Made by a program: the position numbers and the translations under genes
Notes under the pieces: model-generated
Databases searched by the model: none
Seen by the model: the letters and a program-made list of their open reading frames with translations, nothing else
What the model was told of the DNA's origin: nothing
Origin: Okapia johnstoni
Taxonomy: Eukaryota; Chordata; Mammalia; Artiodactyla; Giraffidae
Direction of reading: 5' to 3'
Assembly (NCBI GenBank): GCA_024291935.2
Contig: CM044313.1
Coordinates: 80,475,001-80,539,000, forward strand
Length of the DNA: 64,000 nt
Shown: piece after piece, positions 41,701 to 54,600 of the stretch
Numbering within the stretch: the first letter of the stretch is position 1
Layout: every line of letters starts with the position of its first letter

Positions 41701-44700
41701 ACCATACACCAAACCCTACTAGCACCATCAGACACACCCAGAATCCCAGCAAGTTAGAAGATTGAGAAGAAGAAACTGATCTAACATTTCACTTCATAGA
41801 TGAAGTCGCTGAGGCTCAGAGCAGTTGAAAGTAATGAAAGTGTCAGTTGCTCAGTCGTTCCTGTCTGACTCTTTGTGACCCCGTGGACTGTAGCCTGCCA
41901 GGCCCCTCTGTCCATGGAAGTCCTATTCCTCTGCCCATGGAACTCTCCAGGCAAGAATACTGGAGTAGGTTGTCATTCCCTTCTCCAGGGATCTTCCTGA
42001 CCCAGTGATCAAACCCAGGTCTTAACTGCATTAAGACCTGCATTGCAGGTGAATTCTCTACTGTTTTCTGAGCTACCAGGGAAGAGAGGTTAGGGAAATG
42101 TGGAAAAGATCAGGACTTGAGTTCATTGCCCTGACCCTAATAGCAGTTCTTCCCTGCTGAGCCCACATCTCCCGTCTTTCTTTTTAAAGCCCTTTATTTC
42201 CAAGAGAGGAGTAACAATGATCAGTGACACTCAGAAATATTTCACAATAATAACTAGCTTTTCAGAGTTGGACTATAAAGAAAGCTGAGCACCAAAGAAT
42301 TAATGCTTTTGGACTGTGGTGTTGGAGAAGACTCTTGAGAGTCTCAAGGAGATCCCATCAGTCTATCCTAAAGGAAATCAGTCCTGAATATTCATTGGAG
42401 GGACTGATGCTGAAGCTGAAGCTCCAATCCTTTGGCTACCTGGTAAAGAACTGACTCCTTGGAAAAGACCCTGATGCTGGGAAAGATTGAAGGTGAGAAA
42501 AGGGGACGACAGAGGATGAGATGGTTGGATGGTATTACCGACTTGATGGACATGAGCTTGAGTAAGCTCCGGGAGATGGTGATGGACAGGGAAGCCTGGC
42601 GTGCTGCAGTCCATGGGGTCGCAAAGAGTCGGACATGACTGAGTGAACTGAACTGAACTGAACTGAGAACATCAGCATTTCCCCCAAATCGCCTATACTT
42701 TAATTGCATTCCTTTTGTAAGGCATCTTTCTAGAGGGGGGGGAAATATTAGATCATACGAATAAGGGAAATTAAGTATTTGGAATTAGGATTTAATCCAA
42801 AATCTTCCCGTGGCCCACCAGGTTCTATATGAGGGGCAACCCATATAGAAGGGAATGGCAACCCATTCCAGTACTCTTGCCTGGGAAATCCCATGGACAG
42901 AGGAGCCTGGGGAGCCACAGTCCATGGGGTCACAAAGAGGACTTAGTAACTAAAAAACAATAAACCAAGGTACACCTATAAACTGGCATGATCGTGTTTT
43001 TTTCAGGTGGTAAGTTCTTAAGAGAGAAGCTGTGTTATGTTATTGACTTTGCTTCCCAACATCATATCATATAGTGTGTCCCCTGGACCAGCAGTCTTAA
43101 CATCACAGGGGGCTTGTTAGAAATGCAGATTCTTAGGATCTTGCTCAGACTCAGGGAAAAAGCCTAGCAATCTGTGTTTCAACAAGTCCCCTAGGTGATT
43201 CTGAAACATGTCCAATTTTTCAGACCACTAGCATTGTAGGCAGAAGCAAGAACTGAAAGTCAGCATTCTTTGGTTTTGGTCTCAATTTAGCAATCTCCAA
43301 GTATGAGACAATAAAGTCACCCACATTCATCAGCTTCAGTTTACTCACCTGGTCCATATGATCACTGAAGCCTTTTATAGCTCTGAAGTCTGTGATTCCA
43401 ACCCAGCCTACCAAGTGTTTCATGGGACTTACTTGCTGCAACACCTAAATTCTAATGAGGTCACTGAACTCAAATGAGGCTAAGCATACAGCAAATATTT
43501 CAGTGGGACAATCTTTAATCCTTAGACCAGGATTTCCATTTCAGATTATAATCTGAAGGAAAAGAAGGCATCCCTGTCTAATAGCTTCTAGTCAAAAAAG
43601 CCTTGAAAAACTATTCTCCTCTACTAGCAGGGATCGACTCCATGGGCCCAAGAGAAATCGTCTCAGGCAGAGAAGCAGTAGGCCTGCCTGTCTTTCAGCT
43701 ATTTCAAAGGCAGATGCAACAGTGACTCTGATCACTGCTTCTATCAGTAACAGAGATGGCAGACAGTTTGAAAAATGGAAACATTGGTTACCTTCTGGTA
43801 AACATTTCAGGTAGATATAATAAAAGGTGACTGGCATAAAAGAAATAAAGACAGTAAAAACAGGATTACTGTTGTTAAGTGCCCATAATGTGCTAATAGA
43901 ATCAGCCATGTTTCTTCTTAGGACAGAGGTCTCCTAGTGACAGGAGGAGGAGACGCTGAGATGAAAGATCACATACCTGGAGCTAAGAAACCCCGAGACA
44001 CTTAAGCTGAGCATTAGCTCTTTTTCTTCAGGACTGTTTGGTTTCACATATGCAGTCTGAAAGTAGCACTTGGGAAGTATGAAATATTCTTTAGGGCAAA
44101 TGATTTGTCTCTTGTATTCATGATCAGTGCAAAGAAATAGAGGAAAACAATAGAATGGGAAAGACTAGAGAGCTCCTCAAGAAAATTAGAGATACCAAAG
44201 GAACACTTCATGCAAAGATGGGCTCAATAAAGGATAGAAATGGCATGGACCTAACAGAAGCAGAAGATATTCAGAAGAGGTGGCAAGAATACACAGAAGA
44301 ACTATACAAAAAGATCTTCATGACCCAGATAACCACGACAGTGTGATCACTAACCTAGAGCCAGACATTCTGGAATGTGAAGTCAAATGGGCCTTAGAAT
44401 GCATCATTACAAACAAAGCTAGTGGAGGTGATAGAATTCCAGTTGAGCTATTTCAAATCCTAAACGATGATGCTGTGAAAGTGCTGCACTCAATATGCCA
44501 GCAAATTTGGAAAACTCAGCAGTGGCCACAGGACTGGAAAAGGTCAGTTTTCTTTCCAATCCCAAAGAAAGGCAATGCTAAAGAATGCTCAAACTACCGC
44601 ACAATTGCACTCATCTCACATGCTAGCAGAGTAATGCTTAAAATTCTCCAAGCCAGGCTTCAGCAATACGTGAACCTTGAACTTCCAGATGTTCAAGCTA

Positions 44701-47700
44701 GATTTAGAAAAGGCAGAAGAACCATGTTCAAGCTGGATTTAGAAAAGGCAGAAGAACCAGAGATCAAGTTGCCAACATCTGTTGGATCATCGAAAAAGCA
44801 AGAGAATACCAGAAAAATATCTCTACTTTTCTTGAAGAGCTCTCTAGTCTTTCCCATTCTAACGTTTTCCTCTATTTCTTTGCACTGATCATGAATACTA
44901 GAGACAACACCAAAAAAAAAAAAAAAAAAAAAAAATACGCCAAAGCCTTTGACTGTGTAGATCACAACAAACTGTGGAAAATTCTTCAAGAGATGGGAAT
45001 ACCAGACCACCTTACCTGCCTCCTAAGAAATCTGTATGCAGGTCAAGAAGAAACAGTTAGAGCAGGACATGGAACAACAGACTGGTTCCAAATTGGGAAA
45101 GGAGTATGTCAAAGCTGTATATATTGTTACCTGTATATTGTCTGTATTGGCTGTATATTGTCACCCTGTTTATTTAACTTATATGCAGAGTACATCATGT
45201 GAAGTGCGGGGATGGATGAAGCACAAGCTGGAATCAGATTGCTGGGAGAAACACCAATAACCTCAGATACGCAAATGACACCACCCTTAAGGCAGAAAGC
45301 AAAGAAACACTAAAGAGCCTCTTGATGAAAGTGAAAGAGGAGAGTGAAAAAGCTGGCTTAAAACTCAACATTCAAAAAACTAAGATCATGGCATCCGGTC
45401 CCACCACTTCATGGCAAATAGATGGGGAAACAATGGAAACAGTGACAGACTTTATTTTCTTGGGCTCCCAAATCCAAAATAAAGTGACAGACTTTATTTT
45501 CTTGGGCTCCAAAATCACTGCAGATGGTGACTGCAGCCATGAAATTAAAAGATGCTTGCTCCTTTGGAAGAAAGGCCATAACCAACCTAGACAGCATATT
45601 AAAAAGCAGAGACATTACTTCACCAACAAAGGTCCATCTAGTCAAAGCTATGGTTTTTCTAGTAGTCATGTATGGATGTGAGAGTTGGACCAAAAAGAAC
45701 GCTGAGTGCTGAAGAATTGATGCTTTATGAACTCTGATGTTGGCGAAGACTCTTGAGAGTCCCTTGGACTGCAAGGAGATCCAACCAGTCAATCCTAAGG
45801 AAAATCAGTCCTGAATATTCACTGGAAGGACTGATGCTGCAGCTGAAACTCAAATCCTTTGTCCACCTGATGCGAAGAACTGACTCATTTGAAAAGACCC
45901 TGATGCTGGGAAAGCGTGAAGGCAGGAGGAGAAGGGGACGACAGAGGATAAGATGGTTGGATGGCATCACTGACTCAATGGACATGAGTTTGAGGAAGCT
46001 CCAGGAGTCGGAGATGGACAGGGAAGCCTGGTGTGCTGCAGTCCGTGAGGTCGCAAAGAGTCAGACACGACTGAGTGACTGAACTGAACTGATTCATGAC
46101 CCCCAGACTCTGCTACCCAGAATGGGTGATATGTACCAATTTCCAACCCTTTCGGACCCATAGTTTTCACAAATTACTCCAGGGTGATTGAGAGCATCAG
46201 ATGAGAAATACTGGGGGAAACTGACATGATCTTTCTAATGGGTGAAAGATCAACTATCTGTTGAGTGAAGGACATATACGAAAGCCCCCGGCCCAGTGTT
46301 GGGTACTCAATATTAACATGATAAATAACAATAGTTGTGTAAGATAAGTACATAGGTAAACAAGACCCATCAAGTTCTAGGTGGTTTAAGAGAGGCAGTG
46401 GTTGAGGTCAAGCTCACCCCTGTTGGAAATTAGAAAAGACTTTATAAAAGAGAAGGCAAACTGGACCTTGAATGACTCCGCAGCCTGAATGGTGGTGGTG
46501 GTGGTGGCGGCGGCGGCCTTTTGTAAAGTGTCAGTTTCCGGGATGCAGGTGAGGAAGCAGGAGTATTTCTAAAGGACAGGCATGTGTTGAGTCATGTCAT
46601 GTGCCTCAACCCTTGAACTGTCCGGTGGCTGCCAGCGTGAGAACCTCCTGCCCCAGGTGCCCCCTCCTCCTGCGAGGTTAGTCTGGATGGAGGTCAATGC
46701 CTGCGTGTGCTGCCGGCCACGCCCACCCGCCCCGGCTCCGCCCTCTATCACAACTCCGTTTCCCAGGCTCTCCCGACCTCTGCATGTGGTGGCAGGTCTC
46801 GCCCCTGAGGCAAAGCCAGATTGCTGCAACCCTGGGCAACAATAAGCCATCTGAGTGTCTAAAATCCTTCCTTTTCAATATACTTAATCCAGCTTTGCAA
46901 AGTTTCAAGATGAAAAAATCCTGTGACCCCACCAATATTTTAATCACTGTAGTTGTTAATCCTCGTATCTATTCTCATCAATTTGCACCACTTCCCTGGT
47001 TACAAGTCTTCCTTCCAAAGCACAGTTTTGTAACATGATCTGTTCAGCTTTAACCCATGGCACTATTTCCCTATAAACACCTTGTGAATTATATAACTAA
47101 CATAATTTACTTTATGACAAAATGTATCTTTCATTTTAATTTTACTCTGTGCACAAGCATGATATATACATACATGTGTGGATGGGCTTCCCTGGTAGCT
47201 CAGACAGTAAAGAATCTGCCTGCAATGTGGAAGACTGGGTTCAATCCCTGGGTTGGGAGGATCCCCTGGAGGAGGGCATGGTGACCCAACTCCAGTATTC
47301 TTGCCTGGAGAATCCCCATGGACAGAGGAGCCTGGTGGGCTACCGTCCATGGGGGTCACAAAGAGTTGGACACTACTGAGCAACTAAGCACACACACACA
47401 CACACACGTGCATGTATGCTAGAAAACATTTCACCTGGGCTCTGTGGGCCTTCCTCAGTCCCCCTGTAACCTGTCATGAGGGAAAATTTGTGGGAAGCTT
47501 TGGGCTATAAAGCCTGGGGTCTCACTGCAGAGTGACTAGCACCATGGTCCTCAGTTTGGGCTGACCATTCAAGCCACCTGTGTGCTTAAACAACCCCATG
47601 CCCAGACTGTACCCCATAGGAATTACACAGGTAGCTCTAAGGGTGATGCCCAGCACTTCTCAAAGCTGTCCAGGAAGCTTCTAATGGGAGTTAGGGTGAG

Positions 47701-48643
47701 AACCACTGATCTAGTTGTCAAGTGGGTCCCTGACCTTGAAGTGCTATGATAAGCTCTGGAGGAAGGGAAGGAAATAATGACTATGGTATTGTTTTTCTTT
47801 TCCATTTGGGATGGCCTCCATCCACACGGTTACCACTTCCTCTGTCCCCACCTACATCCTCCCAACCCATCCTCTCAGGGCCACCTTGCACCACAGGAAG
47901 CACTCCTTCACTACTCCAGTGCATCACCACCTCTTCCCATCTTGAACCCCTTACAGTTAGTATGTTATGATTTAGCACTTATTCTCTAGTACTTCCGTTG
48001 GTCTTATCTTCTCAGCCAGATGCTGTGCATCTTGTAGGCAAAGGACCATATTTTCTCCTTTTTTTTGTTATGTGCTGATACATGATTTTGGAGCACTTTA
48101 ATACCTCCCAACTAGAAGCAAACATTTGGGTACATTTGCAAGACAGGAACAGACATTATGTCACTTTCAAAAACGCACTTGACCAGAAGCAGAGTAGATA
48201 TGCTATAAAGAAATTATAGCTTTCGGTTCATCCCTCTGCCAGATATTAACAGGATTTAGACAAAACACAGGGTGGTTTTGCCTGGAAGGTGATTTTGCTG
48301 AGAAGGAGGCTGCAATTACACATAAAGAATACTGAAGTTTTAGGTAAATGAATTTGAGAGCTGTGAGAGAAGGCAACCAGGTGGTATGACTTGATTTCCA
48401 AGATTGAAACCCTCTTTCCATCTCTATTCTGAGAAAACAGGAAGAGTCAGAAGTACAACAAGCCACCCGCCAGAGAAGCCCCTTCTCATACTGATCTGCA
48501 GAATTAGAGGACTACCTCCTCTATTTTACACGTAAGTGCCACCGAGTCATCTAAAAATACTTGCACAAGTTCTTGTTTTCAAAGCCAAAAAGATCAGGTT
48601 TTTGAAAGGTGGGCTAAACATGGATGCAGACAACATACATACA

Positions 48644-48688
<45 letters not shown>

Positions 48689-51600
48689 TTGTCTCTATAC
48701 ACACATGGCTGGGTGGTATTCCTTCAAATACCACAGTCCAAGCAGTGATTTTATTTAGTCTGGTTGTTCCTAAAACAAACACACATAACTTTAATTAAAC
48801 GCACATCCAAATGTAGGGGAAACCATCTTGAAACAATTAGCTTGCTCTATGGTGAGAGGTTTTAGGGCAATGGCATCTCCCCCTTCCTCACCTCCACTGT
48901 GGAAAGAGAACAGATGGGCTGAGGGAAGCCAAGCTTGACTCCATAAACACAGCCTACGGCTGAAACTCTCTGCCCGGCTCTATTTTGTTCTCTTCTGACC
49001 CAAGACATCACCCTTCTTTTACTCTTTGTGAAATGAATTTCAGTTATTCTATTGCTTCCACCCCCTTTTTTAACCCCTCTTAGATCAGTTTTAGAGAAAG
49101 AAAAATTTCAGACAAGGTTTCTTATCTCTTCCTAAAGGAAGTATTCCAGGAAGAACTGAAAACTCTGAAGAATTACTAAACCACCCATCTGGTTATTGAC
49201 CTTGGGTTATGGAAGCTTCTGGAGAATGTCAACTGAGATGGCTGCCTCATTCTTGGGATTTTCTGGGATGTCTGATTCTCTAGGTAGTGAGGGCTGAGTA
49301 TGTCTCTACTGAAATTGCACTGGACGCTGGGAGAGATATGTGTCAGGTTGTGATGTTCACCAGGACAGCTTTTTTCCTCTTGAGCCCCAAGTTAGTTCAT
49401 CACTAACAACTCTACCCATGAGATAGTACCAGCAAAAAGAGTGTTTTCTCCATTAGAACCATGCTGAAAAGTTCACTTCCACAAATACCAGCCAAGTGCC
49501 TCTTATATGCCTGGAACAGTGGGAGAGACCAACACCACCACTGAAATCATAGGATCCCTGTCCTCAGACAGCTTCCATGTTGTAAGGGATTTGAGTCATT
49601 AAGAAAACACAGATCTTGGGGGCTTCCCTGGCAATCCAGTGGTTAGGACTCTGCACTCCCAATGCAGGAGGCGCAGGTTCAATCCCTGGTCAGGGAAGTA
49701 AGATCCTGCATTCACATGGCACAGCCAAAAAAAGAAAATACCGATCATATTTAAGCTGTAGAGACTTTTCTGTTGTAACAACAACAAGTTTTCCAATCAA
49801 GATTCTAGTATTTCAAAGAGAAGACAAAAATTTTTAAAAAGGACTGAGAATATCAGGGAGGAAGGCATTCTGGACTAGAGAACCTGGGGCAAACACCTAG
49901 ATGGTCTCACAGGACAGGAAGGCAGGGAGCAGGCAGTGCCACCTCCAGCAGAAGAAATGAGTAAGAAAACAGCAAAACAAGGGCAGGGCCACCAGGAGGC
50001 CCTTGAAAGCTAAAGTCAGGACTCCGGGCTATTAGACAATAGGAAGACACTGTGCATCACTGAGCAAGATGACAAAATGGGTTATCACAAAACCTCGCTA
50101 GAAGATAGGCCTCCAAATTCATTTTGATATGGAGGTGTGCATAAATCAAAGGGTAAACCCTCATGAGTGGGCAGAGAATGAGGCCAAGTCCTGTCAAGGA
50201 CCTAACTTTCAGGTATGTGATCTAGTCTTACCCTTTGAAGACAAATGCAAAACATTCTATACACATCCTCCAACAAATGCAGGCCCTGCAAGCTCCAGTG
50301 GGCTGATGGAGCCAGAGTTCTTGAGGGAGGAACACTCTTCATTGGCCCACCCTGAATTCAGAACTGCTCCTAGGGAGTTCCCCATTCCCCTGACACCAAA
50401 CCAGATCCACGTGGAAAGAACAGGAACAAGAACAGCAAAGTCTCCATAGCTTGAGAGACATGCACATACACTCAGGCAGGAATGCACAGATTAGACTAAC
50501 CCAATGCCAGAAGTATAGACTTGCAAGGTAAGAATGCTGAAACCAAGGGAACAATGCTGCTTGGGGCTCACTGTTACAGCAGACACTTGGCCTTGCAGAA
50601 TCACATGGTACCAAAGGGACAGGCTTTCCTGGTGGCTCAGACAGTAAAGAATCTGCCTGCAATTCAAGAGACCTGGGTTTCATCTCTGGGTCAGGAAGAT
50701 CCCCTGGAGAAGAGAACAGCTACTCACTCCAATATTCTTGCCTGGAGAATACCATGGACAGAGGAGCCTGGAGGGCTACCGTTCATGGGGTCGCAAAGAG
50801 TCAGTCACAACTGAGCGACCAACACACACAGAAACAAAGGGACAACAGAGATGATTTCCAACCCCACAGCAACCCCCCTTCCTTCTCAACACTAAGACCA
50901 CTAGATTTGAAAGAAAATATGAAGCCAGATAGATTTAATTCTATGGTGGCTTTGAAAACTAAATTCTTACCGTTATCAGTTAATAACTTTAAAAATCAAA
51001 AGGAACAGTCCAACCAGAAAAGTTTAATGTTAGCAGATGATGTCTTATGAAAAATTTGCACGGAAAAATTAATTACCTCCTCTCTTCCTTTTGCATAGAG
51101 TCTCTCTAGTTTTCTACCTAGGTGTCACTGAAGGGAAAAATGGTGGCTTCTAACTGCAAAGGCAGAGATGTTAGAAATGGCTCAGGGTTAATTCAGGGAG
51201 AGATGCATCACGTGGACCTTAGTTTTATCATCTTTTAAATGGAGGTGGTGATTTTTTTTATAACCGCTGTGTGCATTTCTAGTTGAAAAGAACAGAATGA
51301 ACTACTGATTCATGCTACAATAAGGATGAACCTTGAAAACATTAAGCTGAAAGAAGCCAGAGACAAAGGGCCTTGTATAGTATGATTCCGTTTATATGAA
51401 ATATCTAGAATAGGCTGATTCATAAAGACAGAAAGCAGATTAGTGGTCGCCAGGAAGAGTGGGAGGAGAAGTTAAGGAGTGTCACTGTTTAATGGGTGTG
51501 GGTTTCCTTTTGGGGTGATGAAAATTTTCTGGAACTAGACGATGATGATGGTTGTACAACACTGTGAATGTACTTAATGCCATTAAAATGTATACTTTAA

Positions 51601-54600
51601 AATGGTTAAACTGATAAGTTTTATGATGTGTATATTTTACAATTAAAAAAGAGAGAGAAGAGAAAATAAATCTGGCCATCTGTTCTATACATAATGAATA
51701 TCTTATTAAGAAAAGGCACAGATTGATCAAGGTGATCATAATTATGGCAAAGCTGCTAATCTAAGTTTTCTTTTTTTTAGTGAGTATCGTCTTGGACAAA
51801 ACTATCACGAACAGTTCCCCTCCCTTTCTCTGGGATGGCTATAAAGGTTTTTTTGTTCAGACATCTGCAGAGCCAGACTGGGAGGAGGAGGAGCCTAGAA
51901 AGATGTATGGTGGTACACAGGAATACAAAAGCACTGGGCCTACTGCTAAAAATCTCAGGACAGGCTTAGGAGGGTAGCCTCTGCCACTGTAGCTCAGATA
52001 GCATGAACTCCAAATGTGGCATCACAAGAAAAGGTTAATTAACTCATCCAACAAATATTTATTGGCTACCTACTATAGGACTTCCCTGGTGGTCCAATGG
52101 TTAAGAATTCGCCAGTGCAGGGGACACGGGTTCGAACCCTAGTCCGGGAAGATCCCACATGCCAGAGGAACTAAGCCCCTGCACCACAACTACTGAGCCT
52201 GTGCTCTAGAGACTGTGAGCCACAACTTCTGAGCCCATGCATCTAGAACCTGTACTCCACAACAAGAGAAACCACCATGATGAAAAGCACATGTACCACA
52301 ACAGAAAGTGGTCTCTGCTCGCCACAATTAGAGAAAGCCCATGAAGCAATGAAGATCCTGTGCAGCCAAAAATAAATAAAATTATTTTTAAAAAATTACC
52401 ATAAACCAAGCTGCTGGCTAGATAATTCCAGCTGGGAACTGTAAGGTCACAGTCCCTTCTAGCAAGGAAATTATAGTCTAGAGTGCAAGAGACGTAAGAA
52501 CTAACAGTTATATAAGGTTGAGTAGGCAACTGATGCAACAAAACATTAGCCAACACCCAAAGCCAGCCTTACTACCCTGACTAGCGAGTCAGGGCTCCAA
52601 GGATATGGCCTTGTGCCCACACCTGAGACAGGCCTCTGCCAAGAAGGAAGTCAAGCTGAGGCTGGGGGGGGTGGAGTTCAACTTAGGGCGACTGGATGAA
52701 AGGACAAGCCCATCTTCTACAGAACCAGACCCTGACCTCTGTGAGAACGTGTACCCTCTCCTCTTTATATGCTGGCTAGCCTGGTTCCTACAGAAAGCTT
52801 AGCCCTTTGAGCTTCCTTGTGGCTCCCAGTCAACAGAGTTGGGGTCTCCTCTATGGGATCACACTTTTCAATGGGTGCTGGGAAGAGGGGTTAATTTGGG
52901 GCTTCCCAAATTCCCACTAGTGGGGTGGCACTAGTGGTAAAGAACATGCCTGCAAATGTAAGAGACATAAGAGATGTGGGTTTGATCCCTGGGTCAGGAA
53001 GATCTCCTGGAGGAGGGCATGGCAACCCACTCCCATATTCTTGCCTGAAGAATCCCACGGACAGAGGAGCCTGGTGGGCTATAGTCTATAGGGTCACAAA
53101 GAGTCGGACACGAGTGAAGGAACTTAGCACACAGCATAGCACTAAAATGGACAACTTTCCCTGACAATTTGCCATTTATTCTTGATATCTATGCTTCAAT
53201 CTACACTCAATCTAATTTCCGGAGAATGGTTCTCTCTGGTTGAATCTACATGGGATAATTTTAAAAATATGGATTCCTGGTCCTCTGCCTAGACCAAATG
53301 ATTCAGAACATCAGGGTGGGTGTGGCATCCATATTTTAAAAAGCACCCCAGGTGGACTTTCCTGGCAGTCTTGTGGTTAAGAACCTGCCTTCCAATGCAA
53401 GGAACATGAGTTTAACCCCTGCGGGGAACTAAGATCCCACAAGAGGTGCAGCAGGACCATAAACAAAGTTGAAAATAAATAAAAGTGCCCCAGGAGAGTC
53501 TAATGCCAGAGCTGCCAGAATTGAGCAACAGTAATTTAGGATAAGAAAGGAAGGGAGCTGGCTTTATCAAGTGCTTACTGTGAGCTGGGCACTCTGAAGC
53601 TTTTTACACCTGGCATCTATGGCTGTATGTGCCCCTCCTTCATCCTTTTAGAGGTGTTCTGGCCATGAGCGTTATCGCCCCTAGCAAAGGCACTCAACCT
53701 TGCCGTGTCAGGAGATCAGGAACAGATACCCGTTTCCTTACCCCTTGCGTGGCACAAGTCTGAAGCATACTTTAAACCTGGGGTAAGCAAACTAGTTAAA
53801 ATGTTAGGCTTTGTGGACCACACAGTCCTTGTCTTAAGTCTCAAATCTGTCTTTGCAGTGCAGAAGCAGCCACGAACAATGCTGAATGAATAGGTGTGGC
53901 TGCATTCCAACAAAACCCGATTTACAAAGGCAGACAGCTAGGCCATAGTTGGCCAACCCCTACTCTTAAGTCTAGACAGATTCCCAGAGGTCCTTAGTGG
54001 GAACGAGTTTCAGTTGCTCATAGCAGTAATCTGTCAATAACATGCTATAGAGGCTTCATTCGCTTACTGTCCACTTGCTGAGATCATGGGCTATAAAAAC
54101 TTCTGGCACTCAAATCCACACCTCACAGCCTGCTTCTGGGGTCACCCAACCAATGTCAGTATCTTGTTTTATTCTCATAACTACCCTAGAAGTTGAATAC
54201 TGTCATCTCCACTGTACAGTGAAGAAATTGAGGTGTGAGGACTACACAGTCCTAGCTGATAAGAAGTCCAGATTAGAAATCTAAAGTCAATAACCTCTCT
54301 GTAAGATGACCAGAGTAAGGAAGGATAGAGGATGAGATGGTTGGATGGCATCACTGACTCAGTGGACATGAGTTTGAGCAAGCTCCGGGAGATGGTGAAG
54401 GACAGGGAAGCCTGGCGTGCTGCAGTCCATGGGGTCGCAGAGTCAGACACGACTGAGCAACTGAACAACAAATACTATAAATAATAAGGTTTCAAGGTTA
54501 TGGAAAAAAAACAAACTTTCTCTTTTACGCTGTTCCCAATCTGGGATTGGATTCATTTCCCACCTATCAGTTAGTTGGTTACAAGGCTGGTGCTATTTGT

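Noticed and set aside
44280..44888. 202-codon ORF with reverse-transcriptase-like sequence
   Set aside because: It is part of the dead BovB copy, not a host gene; frameshifts and the inverted duplication break it.
46594..46845. 83-codon cysteine/proline-rich ORF in the GC-rich patch
   Set aside because: The composition follows the GC-rich DNA; no domain, splice context or similarity supports it.
48637..48687. Regularly repeated units considered as a possible CRISPR-like array
   Set aside because: This is a simple dinucleotide microsatellite in a vertebrate genome; there are no spacers.
49619..49738. tRNA-Glu-like A and B box sequence
   Set aside because: It is the tRNA-derived head of a CHR SINE with an A-rich tail, not a foldable tRNA gene.
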